DNA of 64,000 nt from Huntiella abstrusa. Lineage: Eukaryota > Ascomycota > Sordariomycetes > Microascales > Ceratocystidaceae. Where the stretch lies: contig JAJNMT010000259.1 in NCBI GenBank assembly GCA_025685495.1, positions 186,001-250,000 on the forward strand. The letters are read 5' to 3'. Position numbers and translations under genes: made by a program. Shown in pieces: positions 13,160 through 23,562 of the stretch. Within the stretch, counting starts at the first letter, position 1; every line of letters begins with the position of its first letter. The notes below the pieces were generated by a model. The model did not search any database. It was not told the DNA's origin and saw only the letters and a program-made list of their open reading frames with translations.

Positions 13160-14503
13160 ATGGCGAGTCTCCATGTAAACGATATCGTCGAGCGCAAAGC
13201 CGCCAAGCCGGCGCCCATGCCTTCAACCCCAGAGGCCTTCGACATCCCCAATAACGGATTCCCCGCTCCCAAGCGCCGTTTCCGTGTTTCCAAATTCAAG
13301 CAAAACCAACAACTAGCCAAGGCCAACGGTGGTGTATTACCAAAAGAGACGGCCCCGACCTCTGAAAAGGCGGAAAATGGCGAGGGAAAGAAAGTCCGAT
13401 TTGGACCAGAACCGCCTAAGCAGGAAAAAACCTTTGAACAGACGGAACGCGAACGTATCAACAAGGAGAATGAGCAGCGCATTGCGAATATGTCGCCGGA
13501 GGAGATTGCGGAGGCTAGAAGGGAGCTTCTCGAGGGGTTGAATGGGGATGTCTTGCATAAGTTGATGATGAGAGCGAACCTTGATGAGCCGAATGGGCCT
13601 GATCCCTTTGCTATTGGCGCTGGCTCTATAACGCAGGCTGGTGCCCCAGGGGTGGATTCAACTACGGCTGAGAAGAAGAAGATGCCACCGGCACCGTCAA
13701 TTGAGGTTGAGGATGTTGAGAAGCCTAAAGTCGAGCCGGTCGTTAAAACTCACACACATGGCAACTGCTCGCACGACCATGACCAAGCGGCCAAGAAGCC
13801 ACTCGCCAAGAACCTTGACCCGTCGACTCCATTTGATGAAGACCAGGCACCTGCTAACCCACCTGATGATCTCTTGGCCATGACTGATGTGCCAGTCAAG
13901 CCCCATTTCCCTGTCCCACATGTCCCTGATCTGGACCCTAATGATCCCGATTTCTTGGAGACTATGAGACAGAAGTACTTCCCCGAGACACCGTCAGATC
14001 CATCTAAACTGGCGTGGATGGCGCCGTTGCCTACCGAGGGCTCAATTGCTGATCGGGAATCACCATATCATCCCGGCCAAAACACAATTTCAACGGCTGC
14101 TCTCAGATTCGACTTTAGAGGAAAGCTGTTGCCGCCTACTCTGAGTCGGCAAATCCCAGTGTCAAAGGGGTTACATCACCATGGCTTGGCACCGGAAGCA
14201 GCCGGTTACACGATCGAGGAGCTGGCTATCTATGCGCGTAGTGCGGTTCCAGCTCAGCGGTGTATTGCATACCAAACGCTAGGCCGGATTCTTTATCGTC
14301 TGGGTCATGGAGATTGGGGTACTACAATTGAGGATGATATTGCTATGGGTATTTGGCATGCTATCAAGGAGGGGCGGGTCATTGACTCGTTGACTGATGC
14401 TGCTACAAAGTCTTCGGGACACCGGGGCGCGCATGCGTATGCTGTTGAGGCAATTTGGTTGTTTGAGAAGGGTGGGTGGAAGGAAAAGAGTCGCGGTCGG
14501 TAA
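13160..14503 (+). CDS. RBA50: RNA polymerase II-associated protein 1-like (RPAP1/RBA50)
   Basis: Assembly and import factor for RNA polymerase II. Single exon, 447 aa. The ATG at 13160 has a good context (TTCACCATGG). Residues about 95-145 match the RPAP1_N pattern (KENEQRIANMSPEEIAEAR and ELLEGLNGDVLHKLMMRAN). Residues about 345-420 match RPAP1_C (LRFDFRGKLLPP, later QRCIAYQTLGRILYRLGHGDWG). The middle is acidic, Pro-rich and disordered. The length fits the short fungal form (yeast Rba50 is 439 aa) rather than the long metazoan RPAP1. The frame extends upstream of the ATG but without a better start. Confidence 0.9.
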   Translation: MASLHVNDIVERKAAKPAPMPSTPEAFDIPNNGFPAPKRRFRVSKFKQNQQLAKANGGVLPKETAPTSEKAENGEGKKVRFGPEPPKQEKTFEQTERERINKENEQRIANMSPEEIAEARRELLEGLNGDVLHKLMMRANLDEPNGPDPFAIGAGSITQAGAPGVDSTTAEKKKMPPAPSIEVEDVEKPKVEPVVKTHTHGNCSHDHDQAAKKPLAKNLDPSTPFDEDQAPANPPDDLLAMTDVPVKPHFPVPHVPDLDPNDPDFLETMRQKYFPETPSDPSKLAWMAPLPTEGSIADRESPYHPGQNTISTAALRFDFRGKLLPPTLSRQIPVSKGLHHHGLAPEAAGYTIEELAIYARSAVPAQRCIAYQTLGRILYRLGHGDWGTTIEDDIAMGIWHAIKEGRVIDSLTDAATKSSGHRGAHAYAVEAIWLFEKGGWKEKSRGR

Positions 14504-14969
14504 TTGCATGCTTTGGTTGATGCTATAGTATAGAAGTAATCACGAATATAGAAATGTCCCTTATGCCGCTATACAGTGTCTATCTCTAGATCAAATCTGG
14601 TGACTTCTCTCCAAATTCGCACTATCTACTCTCGGCCAAAACTGTGTTGGTCTTGCCTTATTCTAGTGAAACCAGCAAGGCTACTTTGTTTTGTTCATGT
14701 ACCAATCTTGTGTTGTGATCTTCTCCCTCGCATCACGAAGCCATCGGCAAGCATCTCCATCTCCAGTTGTGCCCTTCTTGACGAGGCCGTTGCCCGCCAA
14801 TCCATCATCGATATACTGCTCAGTAAAATACTGCTCAGCATTTTCTCTTGCGTTAGCAACACACATTATTCATATAGACACTTGTTTGTCTTTTCTGTTT
14901 TCAGTTCGCAACCTTGCACCACATATCCACAACATATCCGTTAGTTTGTCCTCGTTTGTCACCGCCGAA
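14504..14969. other. Intergenic region and leader of the DJ-1-like gene
   Basis: Pyrimidine-rich, no gene. The frame of the downstream gene stays open through part of it (from 14691) but lacks a well-placed ATG before 14970. Confidence 0.45.
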
Positions 14970-17597
14970 ATGACTTCCTCTTGTCCTCCGGTTCCGTCCC
15001 TGACCCTGCCGAACCTACATCCTTTCTCCAAACAAGCCCGTGATGAACCTACACCGCCGCCTTCAATTCCGGTCATGAATGTGTCCGGGATGGGCGAGTT
15101 CTTTGACAAAGAGTCCTTGGAGCATATTGCCAAGGATAGTGGTCGAGGTTTGTCTAGAAATGGTATTCGTACGCCTTTGTATTGGTACCACCGCCGTGTG
15201 ATGGACAGTGCTCCTGCTGTTCACCATATCACTCCTGATGAGGGTGACCCTACTCGTTTCAACGTGAAGCGGACTCCTGGGACGCCGTCCAAACCCTCTA
15301 CACCTGCCGCTGATACTAGCAACATGCTTCACCCGCAGACGGCTGCACAAATGATGCCCCCTCACATGATGATGCCGCAGATGATGGATGGTCAGTCTAT
15401 GCCGCAGCAGTACATGATGAATCCTCAGTTGATGATGCAGATGCAGGCCGCACAGGTTGCGCAACCTGTCACTCCGCAACAAAGCCGTATGCATGACCCC
15501 GATGCCGGGCCTTCGTCGTTGTACAAGGTTCCCGTGATTCCCTCCCTGGACAAAGGGAAGGGTAAGGCTGAGCGTGATGGTTCGTTCTGCACCACCAATA
15601 CACAGGATACAGCTGCGTCCCATGATACGGCAGCCACCAATGATGCCATGGGCGCCATGTTTGTCAGTGGAGTGGATGTTCTGACCGACTGCCGGGCTTT
15701 GATTATTCTTGGCCGGACTGGAAGTAATGCCGTCGGTGAGTAACTTGAAAGATGTGTGCATGTGTATTTATGACCAATACTAATGTGTTTCAGATGTGGT
15801 TACCCTGTGGATGAAGCTTCGTGACAGTGGTCTCACGGTGGAGTTTGCTACTCCAGATGGCAAGCGCCCCATGTGTAACGAGGATTATCTCAAACCTTGG
15901 AAGCTCGCACTTCTTGCTGTAAGTTATCTTGAAAATGAGAGGGTTACGAAAGTTTGACTAACAAGTTTTGCCAAACAGCGTGCTCCCTATAACCTAATTA
16001 AAGAATATCGTAGCATGGTCCGTGATATCAAATGGCAAGCTCCTGTGGCCTAGAATAAGCCGGGCTTTGACATGGTTGATTATACATGTGCTGTTATCCC
16101 GGGTATTACTGGACCTGGTTTGTATGAGATGATGAAGAGTAAGCACATTCTCGGTGCAATCTCTGTATATCATGCTCTCACGCGCAAGTCGTTGAAAAAT
16201 ACGTCGCATCGTGTTCTCGGAGCCATTGGACATGGAGTCGTTGTTGTCAGCGCAGCCATGGCTGATGTTCGTACAGCCGGTTCTTCGTACTCGTGGTGGC
16301 AGATGCTACGAAAGGGACAGGCAAATGCACGTGATCTCCACATGCCTACTGTCATTCCTGTTCTATTCCACACAAGTGCAGTCACTATTCCCAAGCGTCT
16401 CGAGCGTATTGGGAGAATGCTAGGGAAAATTGGTCTAATCGAGTATGACCTTCGTTACCCGTGGGAAGTCACCGCCAAAGATACTCTTCAAAGTCGACAA
16501 CACGAATCGGCAGTTGAGTATCAAGAAATCTCCTGTTTTCCCCTAAAGTAAGTTGATGGTAAAGGTTTGATGCGGTTCTAGTACTGACTTGTTGTTATAG
16601 ACAATACTGTGAGGATGACACATTTGCCTTTGTCAGTGGGCGGTTTATGTGTGATGCTGGACCAGTGGCCCATGGTGTGGTCAAGAATGTGCTTCGCAAC
16701 TTGTGCAATGAAGTTGTCATGTTTGCCAAAACCAGTCAGAAGAAGGGCAAACAAGCTACAAAAGAGGCTTGGCTTCAGCACAGTAAATCGGCAATCTATC
16801 GTGCTCGTATGTACCTTCCTGAGCAAAGTGCGGCTCCAGAAATGACTATTCAGGAAGCACTAGAACGTCAAAAGGCTCGCGAACAAAGTGCCAGGTCTCG
16901 CAGGTCAACTCTAGCAACACCGGTCCGTGAGGCCGACACTCCAGTAGCGCAGCTAAAGGAGTGGAAGACCTCACTTCCTACGCATGGTAAGGGAACTCCA
17001 CTGCCAGTGACTATGCAGCGGGCATCAGATTCAGGGGCGTCTGCAAGACTCAACAGTCCTTCTCCGGCCCGAACGCAAATGCCAATGGCAGCAGGAAGAC
17101 CTAGTATGCATATGGGGGGTGACATGACAACAGAAAAGCCTCCACGACCTTTGAAGCCTTTGCGGTCTTCGCAAGCTGCGCAGGTCCCAAAGGTGTCACA
17201 AGCACCACTTACTCCGCAACCTTCACGGGCTCGTCCGGTTTTACAGCCGCTACAACCAGATATGATCCCAGGTCGGTCTCAGTCTGTGCCTTTGGGTAAA
17301 CATGACCATGTTCGTGGTAACGCAACAATTCCGAAGCGAAAGCCATCTCCGTTGGAAATGTCATCGATTTCCACAGACCGATCGTCAGAGTATGACGAAA
17401 TGAGTGTAGGTTCTAGTGCGGATTATAGTGATGTGACTTCGGCAAATCCTGAGGAGAGAGACTTGCGACAGAGTCTGTTGACAATCGACGAAGAGGAAGA
17501 GAACGTGTCACCAAAACCGGTGAAGAGAACGAGTCCACACCTGAATGAAGTTGATGTGTCGGCACTGAAAAACAGATTCGAACTAGTGCGTCGTTAA
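14970..17597 (+). pseudogene. DJ-1/PfpI-like (class I amidotransferase fold) gene with in-frame TAG
   Basis: Exons 14970-15735, 15794-15918, 15979-16547 and 16601-17597 join in consistent phase, with good donors and acceptors. A disordered N-terminal region of about 250 aa precedes a DJ-1/PfpI-superfamily domain (RDSGLTVEFATPDGKRP; DYTCAVIPGITGPGLYEMM; VLGAIGHGVVVVSAAMAD; FAFVSGRFMCDAG) and a Pro/Ser-rich tail of about 280 aa. In exon 3 the codon at 16051-16053 is TAG (QAPVA-stop-NKPGF), where relatives usually have Trp; TGG to TAG is one base. The family's GGH is GIT here and the nucleophile Cys of the usual CHG motif is Gly (AIGHG), so catalysis is unlikely even if full length. It could be a recent pseudogene, a readthrough gene or a sequence error. 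Skipping 15919-16053 as one longer intron would also keep frame and remove the stop. Confidence 0.7.
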
Positions 17598-17765
17598 TAG
17601 TGCCACTGGACGGACTGATGATTGGATTATCTTTATCTTATGACTTTTACTTTGATACCCGTTTTGTTAGCTTAGCGATTGTTATTAATTTGAATTGTAT
17701 ATATTAATAAGAGTTTCTGAGTCGTGATAGTCGTGATGGATGTCTACAAGGACGCTGTGTATGTT

Positions 17766-18952
17766 CTATATGTCGATCTCCATTCCACCTCCAGACATTG
17801 ATAGTTGAGAGATTTTCATCAACATGGTATCTTCCCATGAGCGTTGTTCTCTTCTTCTTGGTTCACTGAGGAAGTCCCACTTTTCCTGCATCATTGTGTC
17901 TGATCTCCGGACCAATCCCGTAGTAGCTGCGGCCTTTTCCCTACCATTCCGGATACGTTCTTGGGCCTCGAGAACTCTAATGACAGTTTCCTGGATACTC
18001 TTGACCCAATCCCCATCAAGCCAATCCTCATGCGTGAGTATCTTCTCCAGTGCAGTCCCCAAACCCTTGGCAGTCGGGGCACTATATCCCTCCCAGTCAT
18101 TCCGCTCGGGCAAACTCTCGGCCAACTCCGTGCGGGCTTTCAAGGCTAACTCCACGGCTAAACGGCGAGTCTTGGGCGATGGTGTCATCTGCCTGATGGG
18201 GGGGATCGCATTGGCGTTTCCCTTGGCAGCTAACAGGCGAGTCCCACGCTCAACTACAAGGACGAAGACAGCAGGAACAACTGAACCAAGGTTATTCAGG
18301 AGCCACGGGTCCTCTGTACGTTTCCCATGCGGACAGACAATGTGGTCGAGACCGCCAAAGATGGTGGGCGCAAGACTTCGGTGCGAGGCTTTCAGGCAAA
18401 GGTATCGGGCGACGGGGATCATCCAGCGGGGGAGGGGGCCTTCTTTGGCTTTTTTCGGGGCGGAAACTTCGGCGAGGAGGCGCGGAGTTGCGGATTTCTG
18501 GGGGATGCGCCCCGTCATGGGGGCGGCGGTGGGGCGACGGGGGCGCGAGGGGACGGAGGTGGGGAGGGGGGGGGCCGCGGTGGGGCGCGCGCGGGTGGTG
18601 GTGGGGCGGGAGGCGCTGGGGGGGATGGCGGTGGATAGCTGGGTGTAGAGGCGTTTATATACGCGGGGCGGGATGGGTGGGCGGGGTTCAATGGGGGGGA
18701 GGTTCAAGGAGATTTTTAGGCTGGAGGAGTTAGTTTTTTTAGATTCTTGTATGGAGGGGGATACACGAACCGGTCACACGCTAGATGCGCACAGCAATAC
18801 GTCCGGGCAATCTCCTCGTCGGCTTTCAATGTAGATGCGCGCTGGCGGGACTGCGCAATGAGGGAGTTGGTAAGATCGACTAGTTGGCGGGGGAGGACCG
18901 GCCCGTGGGCCGGCATTAGAGAGAGGAGAGTCTGTTCTATTGAGCGGTTCAT
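17766..18952 (-). CDS. ORC6: Origin recognition complex subunit 6
   Basis: Smallest ORC subunit, acting in nuclear replication licensing. Two exons on the minus strand: 18952-18765 and 18720-17766, 380 aa. The intron has donor GTATCC, branch ACTAAC and acceptor CTCCAG. The N-terminus (MNRSIEQTLLSLMP, EEIARTYCCAHLACDRF) is the conserved cyclin-like fold of fungal Orc6. After the junction LNLPPIEPRPPIPPRVYKRL is the family signature, followed by an Ala/Pro/Arg-rich linker with possible TP phosphosites. The C-terminus has QEKWDFLSEPRRR. The linker around 18480-18650 is extremely G-rich on the + strand, which may cause assembly or polymerase slippage. It converges on the DJ-1-like gene with 168 bp between. 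Confidence 0.9.
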
Positions 18953-19322
18953 TTTGGGGGGGTTGTCAATGAGAGTTGGTGAGATGATGTGGTGGTGTCG
19001 GATGAGTGAGGTTGTAGAGAGTGTTGGTGATGGCGGTTTAAGTGGTTTTTGATACGCGATGCGCGTTAGGGTTGGGTGGGGTTGGTGGGAGGGAGAAGGA
19101 AGGGTATGTTGGAAGAATGGGGAGTGATGAAGGGGGTAAGGTGTTGTAAAAGAGGTTGGTTTATGTTAGATGGAACCGAGGGTTGTTCGGTCCGTGAGAG
19201 TTGTCGGGAGCATCGGTGGGTCCAATGGTGTCGGAACATCCCGAGTATATGTAGGGTTGGACCCTAATCCAATACTAGTGACTATTTAAGCTCAAAATGC
19301 TAAGCCCACCAACAAGTCAATA
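18953..19322. other. ORC6 upstream region
   Basis: G/T-rich on the + strand with GTTGG-type runs. Probable ORC6 promoter and the 5' flank of a tRNA gene. No coding frame supported. Confidence 0.5.
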
Positions 19323-19403
19323 GGCACTATGGCCGAGTGGTTAAGGCGCACCCCTGCTAAGGGTGTCCGTTCGCGGGCGCGTGTTCGAATCACGTTGGTG
19401 TCG
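19323..19403 (+). tRNA. tRNA-Ser(GCU)
   Basis: Folds as a class II tRNA: acceptor GGCACTA pairs with TGGTGTC (one G-T and one T-G wobble), discriminator G. The D arm contains TGGCCGAGTGGTTAAGGC. The anticodon arm CACCC-CTGCTAA-GGGTG has anticodon GCT. A long variable arm and the T arm GTTCGAATC follow. No intron. A T run (TTTCTTTTTTCAATTTTTTT) just downstream fits Pol III termination. Confidence 0.95.
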
Positions 19404-19733
19404 ACATTTCTTTTTTCAATTTTTTTGGGGAGGGGAGTTTTGAAGCTTTGAATCTGTCCAAGCTTAGAGACGAAACTCGGCTTGTTTGTTCTTTCTTTGT
19501 TTGGTGGTCCTGGCGACGATGTAGAGAGCGTGGGGTTGTCACAGGTTGGAGGCTAGAGCGGGAAGTGGTGCGGGAGGATGAGGATGAGCATGACGGAGTT
19601 TGGTGAGGTGGCTTATCTTATCGATGGGGTGAGATGGCGGAGTTTGGGGATATATTTTGGAGCTTTTGTTGGATTCTTTTTGTTGTTTTGTGTTTTATTT
19701 TGGAGGATATATATATTCGGTTTTTTTTTCAAG
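19404..19733. other. Region between tRNA-Ser and SSP120-like gene
   Basis: Holds the tRNA terminator T runs and the promoter/leader of the EF-hand gene, including a TATATATATT tract and poly-T just before its ATG. No gene seen. Confidence 0.5.
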
Positions 19734-20409
19734 ATGCATAGTTCATTGCTTTTTACGGCGCTTTTCGCTTCGCTTGCTTTGGCGCATGGGGGACATGGTG
19801 GGGAAGTTTCTCAGAAGCCGGTTGTACCTGAGGATTCTAACTGGATGACGAAGCACATGGCTGGTATGTAGCTTGCGAAAATCAAGAAGGAGAACAAAAC
19901 TAACGAGTTGGCGCATTATAGAGGAACACCACATGACCTCATGGGACGCCGAGTCGTTCTTTGCTCTGCACGATTTTAACAGCGATGGGAAGTGGCAAGT
20001 GGATGAGTTACTCCGGTTATACGGGCTAATGGACGAGTCGAATGCCGGGTTGCCAGATCGGAAACGGGAGGAGATCTCTTTCCATGTGATGGAGATGTTG
20101 GATTCGAATCGGGATGGGGTGGTTACGAAGGAGGAGTTTGTGGCGTTTATTGCGCGGGGGGCGACGTTGCCGGATATGGGGACGGGTCCGGGACATCATG
20201 GAGATGACGAATTTGAATATGAGATTCATCATTGGGAAAAGTATCATAACGACGATACCACGTTGGAGGAACTTACGCATCCGGAGGATATTGAGCATTT
20301 CAAGAAACATGAGAGAATGGAGGCTGAAGAGGAGAGATTGAGACAGTTGCAGGATTTGGAGATCGTGGTGGAGAATATCCCGGGGATGTTCTTGAGAATT
20401 CAGAGTTAG
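19734..20409 (+). CDS. SSP120: Secretory-pathway EF-hand protein, SSP120/nucleobindin-like
   Basis: Exons 19734-19863 and 19922-20409, 205 aa. An N-terminal signal peptide (MHSSLLFTALFASLALAHG) sends it to the ER. After SWDAESFFALHDFNSDG comes one EF-hand (DFNSDGKWQVDE) and a second loop DSNRDGVVTKEE, both with Ca2+ ligands at the expected positions. The C-terminal half is acidic with HHWEKYHNDD and THPEDIEHFKKHE, typical of fungal Ssp120 proteins. In yeast Ssp120 works with the Emp46/47 cargo receptors; that role is inferred by family. No HDEL-type signal is present. The stop overlaps the end of the convergent TRM12 gene by 4 bp. Confidence 0.87.
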
Positions 20410-21608
20410 ATGCTTGTTATTTTTATGTCGTAGACTATATGCCATACATCGGGTGCAAATGTTTTCACTCGCATTATGTTTTCTAAAGAGGCGGTCCGCA
20501 TGTGAGGTGACGAGAGCCATGTGTTCATCTTGGTTACTATGGTTTCTCCGTGCTTTTCGATGTCGGCGATGCCAACGTTCTCGTGTACGTGGATCCAGGA
20601 GGTGGGACTTCCGATTGTTAGAGAGACGGATTCTTTCCAGGATGGCTCGCTTGTAGGTAGTAATCCGCCATTAACATGAATAACGGGGATATCCTCCCCG
20701 AGTCTTCTAAGTTCCTCAATGCGTCTTAGTGCGTGACAGTTATCCTCCACAAACACTGTGATTTGTTCACCACCTTTGGTGAGTTCCTTCATTCCAAGTG
20801 TCAAGTCGTCCCCAGAAACAACTTTAACAGTCCACCCGTTCCGCTCAGCACCTCTTCGTAACCCTTCTACACTCCACGGATTCAACTCCCAGCCAAAAAC
20901 CCTCATACCAACAGCGGCATATGAAAAGACGAAATATCCAATACCCGCATACATATCAACAGCCACCATGCTCTTAACAGCCTTCAAATCAACATCCACC
21001 CGATCCTTATGAAACTCCAAAAGACGAGCCTTCTCAGTGACATTCCCCCGACTAAACATGGTATACCTCGGTGCCCAAACCTGCCAGAGCCCATTCTGTC
21101 TCGTCTCAACCCACACCGCCACGTCAAACGTAGCAGTCTCCCTGGCCGGACCAAAGTCTCCATGGATTTCCCGGAGACGAGAGGGCGTGCGAATGACGTT
21201 TTCATCGGGGACTGTGGAGGATGAAGAGGGCGTTGCGCCGGCGCGGTCGATTAAGGGGATTCCAGCGTTGACGGCCACATGGGTGAGACGCATGCCGCTC
21301 TTTCGGGAGATTTCATCGAGTGCGAGGGTCCAGAGGGTGTGTGTTTCGTCGGGGGTGAGGAGGGTGAGGAGAGACGGTGGCGAAGGGGGGAGACTACCCG
21401 ATGGGAAGAGTAAGAGGGGCGCATATGTGAGATATCCCTTGGGCAAAGGAAGTCCAAGTTCCTCCACCTCCACCCCCAAAGACTCCGCACATTCCCTCTT
21501 CCTATCCTCCGAAAGTCCATCCAAGAACTTAGCCGATACAATCGCCCTCCAATCTCTCAAGCCCTTTGGCTTCTTCGGCCGATCATCAGTCTTCTTTTTC
21601 CCCGCCAT
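20406..21608 (-). CDS. TRM12: tRNA wybutosine-synthesizing protein 2 (TRM12/TYW2)
   Basis: Transfers the alpha-amino-alpha-carboxypropyl group of AdoMet to the wyosine precursor at G37 of tRNA-Phe, in the cytosol. Single exon, 400 aa. The SAM-binding motif is VAVDMYAGIGYFVFSYA, followed by FGWELNPWSVEGLRRGAERN and VFVEDNCHAL. The C-terminal HVHENV and VKTFAPDVWHIVYDI are family features. The N-terminal region starts Lys-rich (MAGKKKTDDRPKKPKG). Residues about 120-150 are a poorly conserved insert (ATPSSSS). It is tail to tail with the SSP120-like gene, with stop codons overlapping (20406-20409). Its tRNA-Phe(GAA) substrate is encoded at 55856-55946 in this window. Confidence 0.92.
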   Translation of the reverse strand: MAGKKKTDDRPKKPKGLRDWRAIVSAKFLDGLSEDRKRECAESLGVEVEELGLPLPKGYLTYAPLLLFPSGSLPPSPPSLLTLLTPDETHTLWTLALDEISRKSGMRLTHVAVNAGIPLIDRAGATPSSSSTVPDENVIRTPSRLREIHGDFGPARETATFDVAVWVETRQNGLWQVWAPRYTMFSRGNVTEKARLLEFHKDRVDVDLKAVKSMVAVDMYAGIGYFVFSYAAVGMRVFGWELNPWSVEGLRRGAERNGWTVKVVSGDDLTLGMKELTKGGEQITVFVEDNCHALRRIEELRRLGEDIPVIHVNGGLLPTSEPSWKESVSLTIGSPTSWIHVHENVGIADIEKHGETIVTKMNTWLSSPHMRTASLENIMRVKTFAPDVWHIVYDIKITSI

Positions 21609-21709
21609 TGTGGTTTCGTCGGATATTCAAGGAACATGTTTGACAGTGGGGTTCCACAAGTGGTAAAAAATATCTTCACTGAGTGTGAAGATTGCCAAAA
21701 AGAGATGAG

Positions 21710-21807
21710 CGACAACTGCAGGATTCGAACCTACGCGGCCGAAGCCATATGATTGCGGGATGGTAAACCATTCGAGTCATACCCTTTAACCACTCAGGCA
21801 AGTTGCC
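21710..21807 (-). tRNA. tRNA-Ser(CGA), intron-containing, copy 1
   Basis: Class II tRNA with acceptor GGCAACT paired to AGTTGTC and discriminator G. Anticodon stem TATGA/TCATA encloses CTCGA (anticodon CGA), interrupted by an intron of about 17 nt (TGGTTTACCATCCCGC region) just after the anticodon. Variable arm GGCTTCGGCC and T arm GGTTCGAATCC are present. The 98-nt sequence is identical, intron included, to the copy at 27978-28075 on the other strand. Confidence 0.95.
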
Positions 21808-22086
21808 TATTGCTCAATAAGGAAGGAACAGACTAATGAGGTATAAGAGCATGGATTCTTGGAGGTTGGTGGTTTTTTTGTCGAGGATTTTGGACAACAG
21901 TTGAACAATCACTTAATGAACTATATAACAGAAACAATAACTTGATATTACGGTAGTTCCAACGCTTGGACTACCAACTTCTGGTATAAAAACACATGTA
22001 TGTATGCAAAAACAATCCCGAGTCAAAAACAAAAACAAGTGGTGGTGTTACAGGAGCTCATGGCTCAGATGAAAGAAACCAAGTCT
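21808..22086. other. Gap between tRNA-Ser and NFU1
   Basis: A/T-rich NFU1 3' flank. No gene seen. Confidence 0.45.
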
Positions 22087-23019
22087 TTAAGCTTCCGCGG
22101 AATCTGGACGCTGCTGCTTGAGTTTCTGTTCGAACTTTTCGAATTCTTGGATGGCGATGGCTTCCTCGGGATCGAGGACTTGTTCGACGGCTTGCACTTC
22201 TTCGATCTGCGGGGGTTGTTAATATCTATAGGAAGGATTCTTGAAAGCGGGAGAACTTACGTAGTGCATTAACATGCTTTCAATCCCGTTCTTCAACGTC
22301 TCGGTACTCGAGTCGCATGTCCGGCAGGCTCCCTTGAGCATTAACTGGACAGTTCCTGTTTCCTCGTTGAAGCCGCGGAATTCAATGTCACCACCATCTT
22401 CCTGGATGGCAGGCCGTATCCGAGTCTCAAGTAACTCCTTGATCATACCAACCACCTCCGTGTCATTCTCATCATAGGCCAGCGAGTCAATCTCCTCAGG
22501 GACATCCTCACCGGCGGCATTCTTCGCGGCATGAACTAATTCCCTGCCCGAGGTAACAGCCTCGGTTATCAAGGCGAAGATCTCAGGCCGGATATAAGCC
22601 CAGTTTGCATCGGCCGCCTTGGTAACTGTGATGAAGTCGGTTCCATAGAATACCGACTCGACGCCATCTAGGTTCATTAATTGCGCGGCTAGTGGCGATG
22701 GGTAGGGTGGGGAGATTGTGGACCGGGGAGTCAGGTATTCGATGTTGGGCCGACCGATGGATTCCGGGATGATGCGGGCGTTGGGGAGGAATTTGACGGC
22801 GTCGACGTTGGGGGTGGCTTCTGTTTGGATGAAGATTGTGCGGTGTTGGGGGTATACTGAGGTGATGAGTGGTGTATGTGAAAGAGATGGACGGACTGTG
22901 GACCGGAGTGATGTCCGTGGAGATGGAAAGGTGTGAATTGTGCGGATGGCGGGACTAACGGTCTTGCTGGTCGTTTGGCGGAAAAGACCGCGAAGAAGGG
23001 AACCTCGTGATGAAATCAT
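22087..23019 (-). CDS. NFU1: Mitochondrial iron-sulfur scaffold NFU1
   Basis: Delivers [4Fe-4S] clusters to mitochondrial enzymes such as lipoate synthase and complexes I/II. Exons 23019-22261 and 22206-22087, phase 0, 292 aa. The N-terminus is an Arg/Ser-rich presequence without acidic residues. The Nfu N-terminal domain begins near FIQTEATPNVDAVKFLP and includes VESVFYGTDFITVTK. The C-terminal NifU-like domain has IQEDGGDIEFRGF and the cluster-binding C232-R-T-C235, followed by LKNGIESMLMHY at the intron. The short second exon supplies the conserved VEQVLDPEEA and a helical tail. An intron-less reading to 22219 would replace this tail with non-conserved residues, so I prefer the spliced form. 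Confidence 0.94.
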
Positions 23020-23562
23020 TTTGTAAATATGGTATGAACAGAGTCAAGAAAATCGACTTCAAAACGTCCCAAAACCAAATTATATCTCCAAAGCAAACCA
23101 CACAAAAGCCCAAGTCAAACCCACATTACCAAGCAAAATCGCCGAAAGCTAATTGGTCCATCTACCGTCCTAACACACTAAGATGACTAATATGACGCAG
23201 AGCTTGAAAAGGCAAGCACCTAGAATGTATAAATGTGGGGCAACATGTTTATGAGCGACAACCTGCTTGGCGCAAGGAGCTGCCGATACATGGTGGTTCT
23301 GATTAGATAAGAAGTTTGGATGCGATTGTTTTTTTGCGACTGCCACGGTAAGTGGCGTCTTGGATTTTTTTTTCATCTGATAATGAGAGATGGTGGGATG
23401 TACATAGAGATGTGAAGGTATATTAAATATTGACGAGATTTTTGTTTTCTTTTGATTTTCATTGTGGGGTTTTGTTTTTTTCTTCATCGGCCATCATCGC
23501 GTTTTTTTCTTAGATTCACTCTTTTTCACTTTGCGACAATCGTTGGGAAGAATTCATTCATT
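23020..23562. promoter_or_regulatory. Divergent promoter of NFU1 and HIT1
   Basis: 543 bp between two divergently transcribed genes. The HIT1-proximal half (23440-23560) is T-rich and pyrimidine-rich, typical of a fungal core promoter/leader. No conserved operator can be named. Confidence 0.5.

Noticed and set aside
17824..18648. 274-aa + strand frame opposite ORC6
   Set aside because: The minus strand encodes conserved ORC6 with a verified intron; the + frame is Gly/Arg-rich because of G runs.
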